Below are positions 32,174-44,461 of a stretch of 64,000 nucleotides of DNA, piece after piece. A model generated the notes under the pieces. The model worked only from the letters and a program-made list of their open reading frames with translations, made no database searches and was not told the origin of the DNA. The position numbers were made by a program, and so were the translations under genes. Position 1 is the stretch's first letter. Each line of letters begins with the position of its first letter. The DNA lies in contig OX442314.1 in assembly GCA_949358305.1 (NCBI GenBank), forward strand, positions 37,669,211 through 37,733,210, given 5' to 3'. The stretch comes from Strigamia acuminata. Lineage: Eukaryota; Arthropoda; Chilopoda; Geophilomorpha; Linotaeniidae.

Positions 32174-33330
32174 AAAAAATATTCACAAATAAAACTGTAA
32201 AAATTAATTTAGCTTTTGAAAAAGTCAATTTCTTCAGCTGAGCACGTGTAAAATATCTGATTTCGAAATATTTCCCATTTTTCAAGCAAATCAATATCCC
32301 CACCCTTCATAGATTGGCCTTTTGCGTGTCGTTAATCCATCATACTGTATGTCTCCTGTTTTTCTCAGCCAGACCATAAATTATTTTCAAATTAAAGTCA
32401 CAAGTGAATGGAAAACGATTAAATTACCTGCTGAATAATTAAAGACAAATTGTTCAGCAAAGCTCGTTACTGACAGCAGTGAAGGTTTCTATACCAACTG
32501 GGAAGGAAAGCAACAGCTCTGCCAATACCAAGAGTCCAAGAGTCATGCTAAGGCCATCAAAAAGCCGTGCTCAATTTCACACCGTTTTAACGCCTGCTGC
32601 AGGATAACAAAAAATCTAATCATTCTAGAAAAGTGGTTTGTATTTTTAAGAATACAACTTGGACCACCAACAACATTGATTTCAGGTAAAACAAAAATAA
32701 CTTTCAGTTTGTATCTGAATTGTGAATTATTTTCGGGTGTGTCCACAGATGACCAAAAGTGAGACCAATGATAATTGTTATGTATTAACTTGTGTAGTGA
32801 GCTGCCAAAAGGTGGCTTTACTAAAACCATACAGGGTGTCTCAGAATTCATGATACACAGAAATAGGGGGTACAGAGGGGGACCAGGAGATCACGTTTCC
32901 ACTAATCAATATTCCAAAAAAAAATTCCCACTTACTCACAGCCCCCAAAACAATGGAAGATTTCAAATAATGCGCGTCACGCTTATTGCCCACGTTTGCC
33001 AGGTTAAGGCGCAATTCTCAAATAAAACACACAAACTGATCATTTTAATGTTAAATTATATTGGTAAATAATCTAAGGAAATTATTCTTTTACATTAATG
33101 ATTTGTTTTAGTTTTCCCGGATTTTTGGGTTTTTTTTTTGTAGAAAGTGGAGAAGACATGCGTTTGCAAGTAGTTACATTTGAACAGTAATTTATTCTTA
33201 GTTTTTACAAAAGAACCTCAAATAATTCAACTCGAACCAAAATACTCGAATTTGTACATATATTTTCAAGAAATAAATTCTCATACTCTAACAGAAGTTC
33301 ACTCATTCTGATACTCCACCTCAATATACC
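32174..33330. other. Spacer between two channel genes
   Basis: No gene recognised. ACAGGGTGTCTCAGAATTCA at 32832 resembles transposon terminal sequence, but no partner was found. The last 100 bases are the duplicated upstream flank of the following gene. Confidence 0.45.
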
Positions 33331-35200
33331 ATGATGCCCCCACAATTTCTCAACAAATCTTGCACCAATCCCGGCTGGAAAACAAGTACGGAGTATAATA
33401 TAAAGTTAAGAAAGACTCAATTTGACTATTTTTAAACACAAATATTTTGTCAGGGTTAAGGAGAAAAAGAAACTCTAAGAAAATAGCCTTCCACAAAAAG
33501 AGACCTGATCACGTGCATGCATTCAACAATGCTACACAAGGCCTAAACTCAGACAGTAGCTTCGTTTATAATTCACTTTGGATTCTAGTCATTTCTCTCA
33601 GCTCTCTCGCTTGTTCGTATCAAACTTACGATCGATTCAGCTTCTATACGTCTCGTCCGATCGACACAAAAGTGACTTTAAAACGCAATTCATCCGTCAA
33701 GTTCCCATCCCTAACGCTGTGTCCTTTCATCAAAAACTACATCCCTTTGGTTGAGATGAGAAAACGAAACGCAGAAGAAAAAAAACTCGCAAATTTTTGT
33801 AACGTATCTCACTTCACGTTGCTCGACGACACCCTTAACATCTCTACGGTATGGGATCTGATGTCCGTTAAAGACGCATTGAATTCAGTAGCAGAATCGT
33901 CGGTACGAAAATTATAATTCCAAAGTTTCACTAATTCAACTTAAGTCTTTTATCAGTTATCCAAAATGATACAACAAATCGCAGGTATAAAAGTGGAAAT
34001 GGATCCGCCTCTGCTATCTGTCAAAAATGACACCAGAACTATGCTTGGGACGTGTCACACGTATTCAATTAGTAAGTAGAAAAATTTGATAATTATTCAA
34101 AAATTAATCTTTCATTTCCCGTTAAATTTTTAGAAAATCTTGTTCGTTTTCAAAAAGATGATTTCCAGTTAACATTCACGTTCCACGAAATATCGGCATT
34201 ACTTTGTCAGAAACTGTACATCGCTACGGTAGAATCTAATTAAATAAAATTATAGATTCCCCTAACTTTACCGTGTTTCAAAATAGTTTGCCCTGCATAA
34301 TGATGACGATGTCGTCACCTACAAAGTATTGAGTGGACTGAAAGTGGTCATCCCAAATAGTACAGCTGGGTTTGGCTTATCTGCCAAGCGGGTTCGTTTT
34401 GCAACTATTTTTTCTTACAAATTACCTGGTCAACTTCATTTCATTACAGTTCAAAGTTTTAAATCAAACCCAAAACCCATGTGACAACACTCAAGCGGTA
34501 AATGCGTGCGAGAAAACCTGCTTTGAAAAAACTCTGAAAAATATCAGTCGATGCAGGTAAGAAGAGGCCACATGGTCAGGGAAGGGCCACGGGACGCTGG
34601 TTGCAACACACACTATGATATTATTGCAGTTACCAGCATGCAGGGGCAGCTGGTCACAGTCCACTCACTTCATGTGCAATAACTTAATTATTTGTTTAAC
34701 TTTACAGATTGCCAATGACTCTTGATTCTGAGATGCCATTATGCAAAAATGGAACGGATGCATTTGAGACTTTCTACCAATTAGTGGATGTGGTCGCTTC
34801 TTTCAATTATCCGACAAACTGCAATTGTCCGAAAGTGTGCGATGAAATATTGTACACTGGCCAATTAAAAGAAACCTCGCCAGCCGATACAGCGGAGCTT
34901 TCCTTCTACTTTGATGACAATGTGATTGAAGAAATTCAAGAGTATTACTGCTACAGTTTCATCTCTTTCGTGTGCGATTTCGGCGGCAATTTGGGTCTCT
35001 TTCTAGGCTTGAGCATCCCTGCCATATTTCAACTCGGAAAAAGTCTAACTCTCTATGCTTTCAACAAAAATCAATCTCGCGTTGAGTTTTTATCACCTAT
35101 TTCACAAAAAAAATACAGACTAATTTATCATGTCCCAACAAAAACTGTTTACACTGCTTGTATTACCGAGCTAAAAAAGACCCAAATCAAAATTAAGTAA
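33331..35200 (+). CDS. DEG/ENaC channel subunit, 472 aa, seven exons
   Basis: Exons 33331-33385, 33454-33902, 33957-34071, 34134-34228, 34287-34391, 34450-34556 and 34708-35200 join in frame with GT-AG borders. The product is a complete DEG/ENaC subunit: basic N-terminus, TM1 (NSLWILVISLSSLACSYQTY, about residues 58-77), extracellular domain (FPSLTLCP, TMLGTCHTYSI, NPCDNTQAVNACEKTC, CNCPKVCDE) and TM2 with CDFGGN and the GLFLGLSI filter. A cytoplasmic tail of about 55 aa follows, longer than in the gene at 27613. FPSLTLCP is the equivalent of the family FPAVTIC motif just after TM1. Intron positions and phases equal those of its neighbours. It is the best-preserved member of the cluster. Confidence 0.9.
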
Positions 35201-35750
35201 TAAATTTAGAAATTGGGTAATTTACGTTCGTTGTCCTTGCGGTTTCAAGTACTCAGAGAACTAGATTCCTTCAGCTCAGCATGCGCTGAATCATTGCCCT
35301 CACCAAGGCTCTTAAATATTTAAACAAATAATTCTGCGATGTTTCGGTCCTCATCTGTGTGGGTTCTTGTTGGTTAATAAAAACCAACTGAGCAATAATG
35401 TAGTCTCTTTTTTGGGCACAAATATTCTTTAGATGTTTACTCTTTCAAAACCAGCAGCAACTGTACAAATGCAATATTTTAATTTAAAACGTAAACTCAA
35501 GGCAGAAAAAGAACAATACATCTGATGCACATAACACAGCAAAAAATAAGCACATTTCAAATAACATTAATTCAACACTAAGATACTATGACTAACAAAT
35601 ATTATATAAAATATTATAAATGATAAAATGAAAATCTCACAATTCCCTTTGAATGAATCAATACAACACACCAAATAGAAAACAATTTTTTTCTTCTAAA
35701 TTAATAATAAAAAAATTGACTTTTCTTTTCTTATTAATTCCACCTACAAC
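35201..35750. other. AT-rich spacer
   Basis: No gene is seen. Possible poly(A) signals for the preceding gene lie at AATAAA-like sites soon after the stop. Confidence 0.5.
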
Positions 35751-36076
35751 ATGGAACCACCACAGTTTATGTACCAAATCAATGTCGGCTGGCAAAAATG
35801 TGAGCAAAGAGCAAAATCCACTCAAATCTTACGCATCCTAAATTTATGTATCTTTCCATAGTTGCCCCCAACGAAGCAAAGAAAACAAATCACCTTCATC
35901 AACAACAAGAAAATGGCGCTCGCCCAAAACTATAAGATATTAATTCCGGACCTCGATCAGATCCTCAACTCGAAGAAAAACATCGTTTACAGCATCCCGT
36001 GGTTTTTAATGCGACCCTCAACATTTCCACAGCATGGGACCTAGCCTCGTTCAATGGATCTTTAGAATCAGCTTGA
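35751..36076 (+). pseudogene. N-terminal DEG/ENaC relic
   Basis: ATG 35751 starts a copy of exon 1 (MEPPQF and INVGWQK). After a gap, 35863-36002 resembles exon 2 before TM1 (KQITFINNKK...VYSIPW). TM1 and the following region are missing, and NATLNISTAWDLASFNGSLE resumes in another frame before a stop at 36074-36076. No later exons are seen. It is a deleted, frame-broken member of the cluster. Confidence 0.7.
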
Positions 36077-36311
36077 TTATTTCCATAAGAAAAATAAATA
36101 AATACAAATAATTCAAATTTTGTATGGTCCAAGACAATTCATCTACTACTTATCCCTACTTGCAGACATTCATAATAAACAGATTGTCGAAGCTGAGTGA
36201 TTTCAGTTATTGTAGTTTATTTTCAGTTATTTTGGTTAGACAAAATGCAGATAATTTTCATATAAATAAATTGGCAGTGACAACAAACGTATAATGTTTG
36301 AATAAAAGCTT

Positions 36312-37362
36312 TTATCGAAATCCCGGCTTTCCAATTACTTCGTCCCAACCTTTACGACATTTAGCAACGATCCAAGCATGCTCGTCACCATCTGATATTT
36401 TAATTAGTGGTACCGGGTTTATTATTATTATTGTTTTTCAATCAGTGTTGAGCAAGGCATTTTTCCACTTATCTTATGCTTTTTTCTTTTCGGGAGTTCA
36501 AAAAATGGGAATTTTTGCATATAAAAACATTTAATCTACGACAAAAAGATCAAATTGTATGAAATGTTTGATTTTGCACCTAAAAAGAGAATTTTTACAA
36601 CTGAAGAATGCAGATTGATGCATAAAAACTCCTTGTTGTGCCATAAAATATAAAATCTCAGCCTAGACAGCATTTTTTTCCACTAAATCGTCTGGTTTTG
36701 TGCTAAATAATCCATTTTTTACCATAAATTTTATGGTTTTGTGCATAAAACGTCAATTTCAAACTTGAAAATTGCAGTTTTATGTATAAACAGCTATTTT
36801 TTGTGTAGAAAAGACCTTGCTATGACTCAAATATAAATTGAGAATATCTTACTAGCTTGTCGCAAAAACTTTCCATTGTAACCGGTAATTATGCCGCTTT
36901 TCGGATCATAGAACCCGTCACCAGTATCGTAACAATTCAGAGGAATTTCCAGCGATGGATCTTTGTCCGTGAACTTTGAACAACCGGCCGGCTTCAGGCC
37001 GCTCGCAGTTTCCGAACAAAATCGGCGGTCTTGCGGCACGCAGTAGACCCAATCGTGGTGTTTCCAATGCAAACCATCGGAAAAAATTATACTTCCACCC
37101 GTATAACATCCATCCGACCAATTGCCTTTGAATTCCGTCCCGTTTTCCAAATAAAGTATCCCTGTTCCCTGAAATTGACCGTCCTTAAATTCTCCGCGAA
37201 ATTTACTCCCAGTAGGATAGTTGTAAGTGCCTTTATTATCGTCGAAACTTAATGGGATGAAAAATTGTTGTTCAGAATTTATATTTACAAATAATAATCC
37301 TTGTTTACTTACTGTCTGTGGTGATCTCTTTTGCCCTTGTATGAACTGCCTATAAATTCCAT
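36312..37362 (-). CDS. MORN5: MORN repeat-containing protein 5, three exons, 174 aa
   Basis: Minus-strand exons 37362-37313, 37247-36853 and 36391-36312 join in phase (2, then 1) with GT-AG borders. MORN repeats are short beta-hairpin units; MORN5 is a small conserved protein linked to cilia and sperm flagella in animals. Seen: start [15 protein letters not shown] units [18 protein letters not shown] and [20 protein letters not shown]; then the family's C-terminal region with [34 protein letters not shown] and finally [18 protein letters not shown]. Every block expected of a MORN5 orthologue is present in order, so the gene is intact. It is the only clear single-copy conserved gene in the window and lies between channel relics and transposons. 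Confidence 0.92.
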
Positions 37363-37574
37363 TAAATTTATTTGTCTGAGGTCAACTGCACAATGAGGCA
37401 TAACTACTAGAATTGAATTTACTAATGGTAGTGGCTATTGTTAAATAATCAAATTGTGTTTATTGTTTGCTAACATAGCGCTCTATCATCATTGATGGAT
37501 ACTAATACAGCAATCATCATCATCCCAAAAGAAATCGAAATTTTTTTGCCTCAACTGATCTTATTTCAAGAACT

Positions 37575-37700
37575 GAGGAGCCTTTCATTTGGTGGAAGCA
37601 GCATCTAAATAGTTATCCCTACCTTGGGAAAGTGGCACGATGCTATTTAGCAGCACCCGCTAGCAGTGTTTATAGTGAACGAGTGTGCACTATAAACTAA
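37575..37700 (+). pseudogene. hAT transposase C-terminal relic
   Basis: The frame reads EEPFIWWKQHLNSYPYLGK and then YLAAPASSVYSERV before TAA. This is the signature of the hAT dimerisation domain (WW, YP.L, PASS..SER). Only this fragment remains. Confidence 0.8.
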
Positions 37701-37995
37701 ATTTATAAAGAAGATTGTCACCACGATATGATAAAAATTACTTTTCATTCATCCACTTTTAGATTTTTTTATTTATTGATAATTTTACCTATTTCTATCC
37801 ACTTGGCATTAAATAAAAGTATTTCAACATTCATTATCCATTAAATTTATGTTTATTCTTAATTGCAAACACTAATCGATGGTTTTTTTCACTTTTTTTG
37901 GTACACTCACCACATTATTATGTATTTGGCAATTAACAGTGTGTGCAATACAGCACCATGGCTGGAGGATTAATTGTACTGGCAGAAGGAGGCAC

Positions 37996-38286
37996 CATAT
38001 GATGGCACACATTGTGGATTTGAGAGAGAGAGTCCGCAACCATCAAGATGATGCAAAATTTGAGGACTTCAAAATTAATGACCTTGTTTGGAGAGAAAAT
38101 CACGTTCTCTCCAAAGCCTCAGCAGGAATTTCTGCAAGCATCGCTGACAAGCGAACTGGCCCCTATGTAATTGTCCAAATACATCAGGGTAGAGCCGCCA
38201 GATTGCGTCGGTTGAAAGACAATCGTATCATCTTTAATTCAATCCACAAGTCTGAATTATCACCATATTTTCCCGAGTTTAACTAA
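37996..38286 (+). pseudogene. Integrase C-terminal fragment of element B
   Basis: The frame matches element A from MMAHIVDLRERVRNHQDDAK through RTGPYVI to SPYFPEFN, and then stops (TAA 38284-38286). Element A continues for about 240 more residues at this point. Everything upstream of the fragment is missing. Confidence 0.9.
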
Positions 38287-38360
38287 AAATAGAACAGGAC
38301 GTCGCTCGGAAGTCCGGAAATGGACGACGTCATTGCTTCGTTGTGATTGGTCGCCGAAGG
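38287..38360 (+). other. Conserved pol-ORF3 hairpin, element B copy
   Basis: AGGACGTCGCTCGG ... CGACGTC and TTGTGATTGGTCGCC repeat the element A block almost unchanged. The CGACGTC stem is identical. The region just outside is less conserved. Confidence 0.7.
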
Positions 38361-38523
38361 GATCAGCTGCAGTTCGAAACACCTAAACACAACAAACAAG
38401 TGTGAACTTTAAAAGCTCTGTGGATAATAACAAGAAAATTGGAAATTCTTCACTGGAGGCTAACAACAACGAGAGCGGAGAAACGACGACTAGACAGGGA
38501 CGAAGGATCCGAAAACCAGAAAG

Positions 38524-41500
38524 ATGTCGCAAGAACGTCAAGCAGACGAAATTGACGAAAGAATGCGAAAAATTCTGGACGAGACCAAGGCAGCGATGAT
38601 GTCATGGGAACGTGTACCAGCGACTGTCATGATGAAGCTGAACATCTACCGAGGCAAAATACCGGAAAAAATGCGAGCTGTTTTCGAACCTATGAACTAC
38701 AGCGCGTGGGACGTACGAAAATGGCTCACGAACCAATTAAAAAAATATTGGGGAACAACAAAACGCATTTGTTCAGGCAACACTGCAGACGCTGAAGCAT
38801 TAAGACAGGTGATATCAGAAGAAGAAGATCCGTATGGCCCAATCTACAATTCACTTCTAGAAGATGAATTTCCGATGATTTATGAGGAGGCTCAGGATTA
38901 TGGCATTTTTTGCGACCCGATCGAGAAGGAAGGATTCCCTCCGGTCATGGAGAGGCCTGATCATTTTGGTAAAACCCAATACCAAATGCATCAGCTCTAC
39001 ATGACTGGAGCGGTCGGAAACAGATTTACAACAAGAACCAATTTTCGTCACCGTAGCGGACGTAATATTCCGGAAGCGGCAAGAGCAAGAAGTCCATCCG
39101 GAGAACGACGCCGAAAGTTGTCGCGACGCAGAGATCAATCGAGAGAACGACGTCGACATTAGTCTAGAGAGCGACATCAAGAAGGGAGTCGCCATTCACC
39201 AATTGAATGAGAAGAAAAACCACGACGGGTATCGCCACCAAGAAAGTCGCGAAAACATCGAAGGTCGAAAAATAAGACTCAATCTCATCGAGAAATTACA
39301 TTGTCGCACTCCACGAAGGAAGCATTGCTGATCAAGATTAAGGGAACTACGGATCCCGACAAACATATAGTACCTTGGCATCAGGGGATGATTCTTGGCC
39401 GGAAGAGTACGTAGTGGTCGACGAGGTTAAGGAATCGGATTCTTCATCGATGGACGAAGAGAAGAAATCGTCAACTCGTCGAGGAGCACGACCAAAAGTG
39501 CCGAAAACTCCATCGCCGCGAATGTCGTCGCCAGAGAACGTACAGATGATGGAGGTGCCGAGCTTAACGTCCAGCAGAAGACATCGAATTTTGGAGACGC
39601 CTCCCTCCCCGCCACCTCTCCCTAAATTAGAAGAGCTAATGTCGATCAAGGTGAAAGCGCCGAAGATGAAGAGTAAACCTAAAATATTGCGACCAGCGAA
39701 GTCGATGGAGCGGGACAGATTAAAGAAAAAGAAAACACCAGTCGTGGATCCACACACCTTACCGGTGACCGATCCAGTTCCGTTGATGAACCATTCGATA
39801 CCAGTACCGGAAGTGGCGACACTCCCTTGTCCGGGGAACACGCCAATGATGCCCGAGGCTGACTTTGATAAGAATTTTTATCGACTCATGAAAAATTACC
39901 TTCGCTTCCCGCTAAACTCACAGAAGCTCATCATCACCAACCTGGATGACTACCAAGCGGCGCAAGTGAACGAGTCGATTCACGACATGAGACGATTGGC
40001 GCAAGAGTTTGTGAAGCAACCACTGGAAGACCAAACAGAAAAATGGCTTGCTCGATTCCAGAAAAAGACGGTCAAACCCCAGCAAAGAGTGGTAAGGTGC
40101 GCGCCATAAGTATAGAATAATCAGTTTTTTTTAAATATTTCTTTTTGCGCTTCATCTGGAATCAAACCAATTTTTTTATAAATGTATTTTGGCATTAGAA
40201 TTCATTTAAAATTAACAGGTTTATAACTTTTGTAGAAAAATAAATTTGGCAGTGATTTTACATAAAAATGGGGGTGACATAAGTATAGAATATTTTAGGT
40301 TTGATGCAAAAAAATGAATAAAATTAATATCACATAACATGCCTTTGTCTGATTAGTTAATCAGTGAATATGTCATCAATTTTCTGCAATTTTTGAATTT
40401 TATTACTTGCTATTTTCTTATTTTGAAGCAATCCCTTGTACAAAACTTGCAACCACTGTGGAAATCGCTGAAATAAAGCGATTAAAGGCACTGGGGTTCA
40501 CCAAACAACAAATTGATAGAAGATTAGGAAGAAATTGAAAGAGATTAGTCAATTGCATCAAAAATTCTAACAAAAACATGAAATCCAAATGTGAAAGCAG
40601 ACAGGAAAGATCAAAAGTGACTATGCAGTGAGCATTGTCCTGCTGAAACACCCATTTATTGCCACAATTTTCCATCCAAATGGCAATAAATGCATGTTCA
40701 ACACTTCCTTATACTTCTGTGAATCTTTCCATCCTTTCATTATTATGATGTTTGCCTGTAATTTTCGCCCGGTGTCACCCAAACCATCACATGATTCTGC
40801 CCACTGAGAAAACCTCTCTCCTCTCCTTAAATCTTGCCACTTATTACACTAACCATCCAGACCATCTAAGTTGAAGTGTATTTTGTCTGTAAAAAGCACC
40901 CAGTTTCATGATTTGGTCCAGGGCAGCTTGGTATTAGTCTAATCAGAGAACTTCAATTTATGGGCTTCAGTTAACCACAGTTGTACAGCTATTTTTTTTA
41001 TAACAAATGTGATCACAATTGTTTAGTCTGCTTTGAATTGTTTGCTAAAGACACAATTACATCTACATGTGTGCAAATTTTATTTGCAGACAACAGCAAA
41101 GTCAGTCCCAGGCACAAAATATTCCTGTTCACTTACTGCATGGTCACTTTTGGTCCGCCCCGTCTTGCTTCCATATTTAATTTTCATCTTTGGATTAGGA
41201 CTTTTGATATAATTGATTAATTTCTGCCTGATCTTCTATGGATTTGCTGTTTGGAGAGCCCCACTAACTTTAATTGCCATATTTCAGCGATTTCTACAAT
41301 GCTTACAAGTTTTGCACAAGGGATTGCATCAAAATAAGAAAATAGCAAGTAATACAATTCAAAAATGGCAGAAAATTGATGACATAATCACTGATTGACT
41401 AATCAAACAAAGGCATGCTATGTGATATTAATTTTATCCATTTTTTTACATCAAACCTAAAATATTCTATACTTATGTCACCCCCATTTTTAAGAAAAAT

Positions 41501-42547
41501 CACTGCCAAATTTATTTTTCTACAAAAGTTATAAACCTGTTAATTTTAAATGAATTCTAATGCCAAAATACATTTATTAAAAAATTGGTTTGATTCCAGA
41601 TGAAGCACAAACAGAAATATTTTGAAAAAACTGATTATTCTATACTTATGGCGCGCACCTTATTTCCGGGAGTGTTTTTTACCGATGAAGCTTCGTTGAT
41701 CGCTTCCACCATTCTGTACACTACCCCGATGGGAATCCCAGAGTCCATGTTGGCTAACTGAAAGTCGGTGTTGTTTGATCCTGTGTTGCTGCGGAGTAAC
41801 CTCGTGTACCAAACCCTGGCCAACGGGGAGACGACCCTCCAATGCAAAGATAGATTGAGAAAAGAGTGGGCTCAAAGAAAAACGGAGTTGGATCAGCGCC
41901 GAGAGTCGCAAACGTTTGGAGGAAGCGAGTGGACACTCTGGAGACCCGCAGGTGCCCCACCCAACCCGAAACCAATGGCGCCATTCAAACCTGTTACCAC
42001 AACCACATCAGGTCGGTCATACATGACCTACAAGCCAACGGAGACATATGCGTTGTATAAGGCAAAGTCAGCCAACCCGGAGTCTGGAATACTTTCCATC
42101 GGCTCATCTGAGCAGGAGTCTTCTGCGGTAGAGTCCAAAGACGGAAAATCAGAAAATGATCCGGAGCAGATGCCGCCAAACATGGAATACGGCAAGATTA
42201 AACATTTCTACCGGAAGTTGCGATTCACGGAGGGCACTCGTTCGTTGTTAATCAACAGTTCCACCTTGTGCCGAGAGGTGTTCAAGTGGTTGGAATGCGC
42301 AGCACGTGACACTCAGCGACAAACGCAACATCGTCGCATCATCGCAGCTCGAAAGGAGCCGACCGGAGAAATGGAGCGATTTGAGATGGATTTCGTTCGA
42401 ACCTGGCCAAAAACGATCGGCATTCAAGAAGTTTGGATACATCTCAATGTTGGGATGGTTTCGAGTCCAACGAGAGGGCTGCCACGAATTTCGGTGTCGG
42501 AAAGCGAAGTTCCAGTGGCAGATACGAGTGGTCAACTCGAATGGTAG
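38524..42547 (+). pseudogene. ORF3 of element B, disabled
   Basis: ATG 38524 begins MSQERQADEIDERMRK, and the frame continues without the intron seen in element A. The N-terminal module KWLTNQLKKYWGTTKRIC is conserved. Damage: TAG at 39160-39162, TGA replacing a Trp at about 39208, a frameshift near 39365, a Tc1 element at 40095-41660, and TGA replacing a Trp at about 41759. Beyond these the frame resumes to the stop at 42545-42547, with LWRPAGAPPNPKP, NMEYGKIKHFY and NSSTLCREVFKWLE matching element A. Roughly 60 residues (element A about residues 130-160 and others) are absent or diverged. It shows what is conserved in this unknown protein. Confidence 0.85.
40095..41660 (-). mobile_element. 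Tc1/mariner element with giant inverted arms and rearranged transposase
   Basis: The 1566-bp insert starts AGGTGCGCGCCATAAG and ends with its inverse, flanked by TA duplications (40093-40094 and 41661-41662). The minus strand encodes Tc1 transposase remnants: an N-terminal segment near 41290-41130, FTDKIHFNLDG (near 40880, first catalytic Asp) and WVFQQDNAH (near 40650, second Asp), with stops. Left of that, on the plus strand, the N-terminal segment is present again (IKRLKALGFTKQQIDRRLG, about 40470). So the left 535 bp are an inverted copy of the right end and the C-terminal third is gone. CATAAGTATAGAATA occurs at the outer ends and again about 170 bp inside (40278, 41463), an IR/DR layout of transposase sites. 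Confidence 0.88.
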
Positions 42548-42579
42548 AAGTGGAAGTCAGTTTTGGAGAAAAACTTCCC

Positions 42580-42593
42580 AAAAAGAGGGGAAG
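42580..42593 (+). promoter_or_regulatory. Polypurine tract of element B
   Basis: AAAAAGAGGGGAAG directly precedes the LTR and equals that of element A. Confidence 0.85.
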
Positions 42594-43825
42594 TGCGGTG
42601 GCCGGATGCCACCGAGAAGAATTTTAAGTTACCGGTACATTTTTATTAATTGGAAATAAGTCAATTCCAAGAGAACTTTTATTTCATTATTTAGCAAAGT
42701 TTGCTTTTATTTCTCCCCGAATAATTGTATCTTATTGAAATAAAATATTATTGTCATTTCATATGAAAAAGGAGTCATAATTTGAGTTAGCAAAAGTTTG
42801 CAATTTTACAATTTCTCTTGTCTGGTTTATTAAAAGGTTGAGTCTATTAATTTTAGTCCCTCGTGGCAATTAAAAGTCGTGCAGAATTATTTTTAGAATT
42901 CCACCAGTCCTGTAAAAGTCTACAGTAGCGGTGAAGTGGGTGGTTGCCAGGGCAACCTGCCCACCAAGGAGTCAGTACAGGAAATGTTTCCTGTAAACGA
43001 GGAAAATAGGAGAAAAAATCCTCAGTCTTGTTCCAGCATTTGTCAAATCCAGTCAACCGAAATTGTCCAGAAAAAACCCAGAAAACTCTGCAATGATTTC
43101 ATGACAAAATTTGTCAAGCCACGAGATTTCAGTCTTGTCGCTGAGTATTTTAGCGACGGGAGTTTTAGAGAGCCAAATTGGCGACACTCCGTCAAGGTCG
43201 TCACTTGTGCCGGCGCGCCAAGTGAGCCCCGAGTCGAGGGAGTCGTCCAAACTTGGACTTGAGAAAGCTGTGTGCTGTAGTCGGAGCATTTTGCCACCGT
43301 CACGGTCGTCTGTCGTGCCGTCGAGCCGAGCAGAGACCCGAGTCGTGTGGAATTGTGTTTCGAGGGCGAGAACGATTGAGAATTTAGTTCAAGATCGTGG
43401 AGTTGAACGGAAAGTTTTTCGTTGTCGTGAAATCGAAGGTCGGGAGGACCGTCGTCGGATCCAGGGAGCGCGAGCAACGTCAAGGACGAGAAGCCAACGC
43501 CAGACGTCGCCATATTGTTTTATTCCTTTTCTTTCTTCCATTTCATTTAAGTATTTTGTTTATTTAGTTTTGTGTAACGGTAAAAGTATTTATAAGTAAA
43601 ATGTATGTCGAATTATTTAACATGTATTTGAGTGATTTATTCAGAGAAATAGAATAAATCGATTGTGTCCATTTTGAGATAATTTGTAGTTATTCAGTTA
43701 GTTAAAATTCACTTAGGCTTTAATAAGTTAAATATAAATTTGATGAAGTAATCTGTAAGTCCTATAAACGGCAATCTGATCGTGATTTTAGTGTTTTAAT
43801 TCACTTAAGATTCGAGATCACATCA
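42594..43825 (+). repeat. 3' LTR of gypsy element B
   Basis: Starts TGCGGTGGCCGGATGCCACC, with the same terminal hairpin as element A, and ends ...CACATCA at about 43825. It shares with element A the GGTTGCC / GGCAACC stem (42941-42970), the CTT-GTCGCT / AGCGAC-GGG hairpin (43137-43142 with 43152-43157), the CpG-rich block, CGCCATATT, AATAAA at 43653, and the CCTATAAACGGCAATC motif near the end. Hairpins 1-3 of element A are absent. Confidence 0.85.
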
Positions 43826-44102
43826 ATATATTTAAACAAAGGTGAAATGAAATTACCATCAATTCTCAAAAGTAGAAGAAGTATTAAAAGAAACACTTGC
43901 ACCATTCTTACATTCAACATGCTAAAAGTATGGACGCAAATAATTACAAACAAATTGAAATTTATCAATCATTAAAAAATTTAGATCATTCGATTGAACT
44001 TGCAATCGCAACCATGCCTTAGCCATGACGAATACAAAAGATGCCAAGATGATTGTTACAACAAAAAGATTTATGATAACATTCAGTGCAAGTGAGTTGT
44101 AA
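43826..44102 (+). pseudogene. Duplicated two-exon DEG/ENaC fragment
   Basis: The segment is a close copy of 3186-3458, exons 7 and 8 of the fused channel gene with their intron and splice sites. Both exons remain open (IYLNKGEMKLPSILKS; QPCLSHDEYKRCQDDC). The copy begins exactly where the element B LTR ends. The following TM2 exon is not found, so it is an orphan fragment. Confidence 0.85.
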
Positions 44103-44461
44103 CAAGTAAATATAAAAAACTACGTTTTGGAAAAAGGCTTTTAAATTGGTTTTTCAAATTGCCGCCAGTGTGCGCTACTACTGCAGATTTTTTCCTGATT
44201 GCGTGTACGCGCTGAAAATCACAAACTAATGGACTTTTCCACATTAAAATGGAAAAACTAAATATATGGGCAGATCGGAATTTTCATTTTAACCAGATTT
44301 AGCCTGGTTTTAGAATTTATAAATTTTTTAGTGCCGAAATCATCAAAATTCGTATTGGGCGAACATTTTGGCATCCATTAAAGGATACGGGTTCCGCCAG
44401 GTGGCGCTGCTGAAAAGTTACATTACAGGTCACGTGACCGGACGTTGAACCAGACAAATAC

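Larger units (their letters stand above)
37994..43825 (+). mobile_element. Gypsy element B, 5'-truncated relative of element A
   Basis: The copy starts inside the integrase C-terminus, keeps the pol-ORF3 spacer, ORF3, polypurine tract and 3' LTR, and has lost the 5' LTR, gag and most of pol. Coding parts are clearly related to element A but well diverged, so it is a different subfamily. ORF3 has stops, a frameshift and a Tc1 insertion. The 3' border is set by the LTR end CA before the duplicated channel exon at 43826; the 5' break at about 37994 has no target duplication. Confidence 0.85.

Noticed and set aside
32832-32860. ACAGGGTGTC as a transposon terminus
   Set aside because: No inverted partner or target duplication found nearby.
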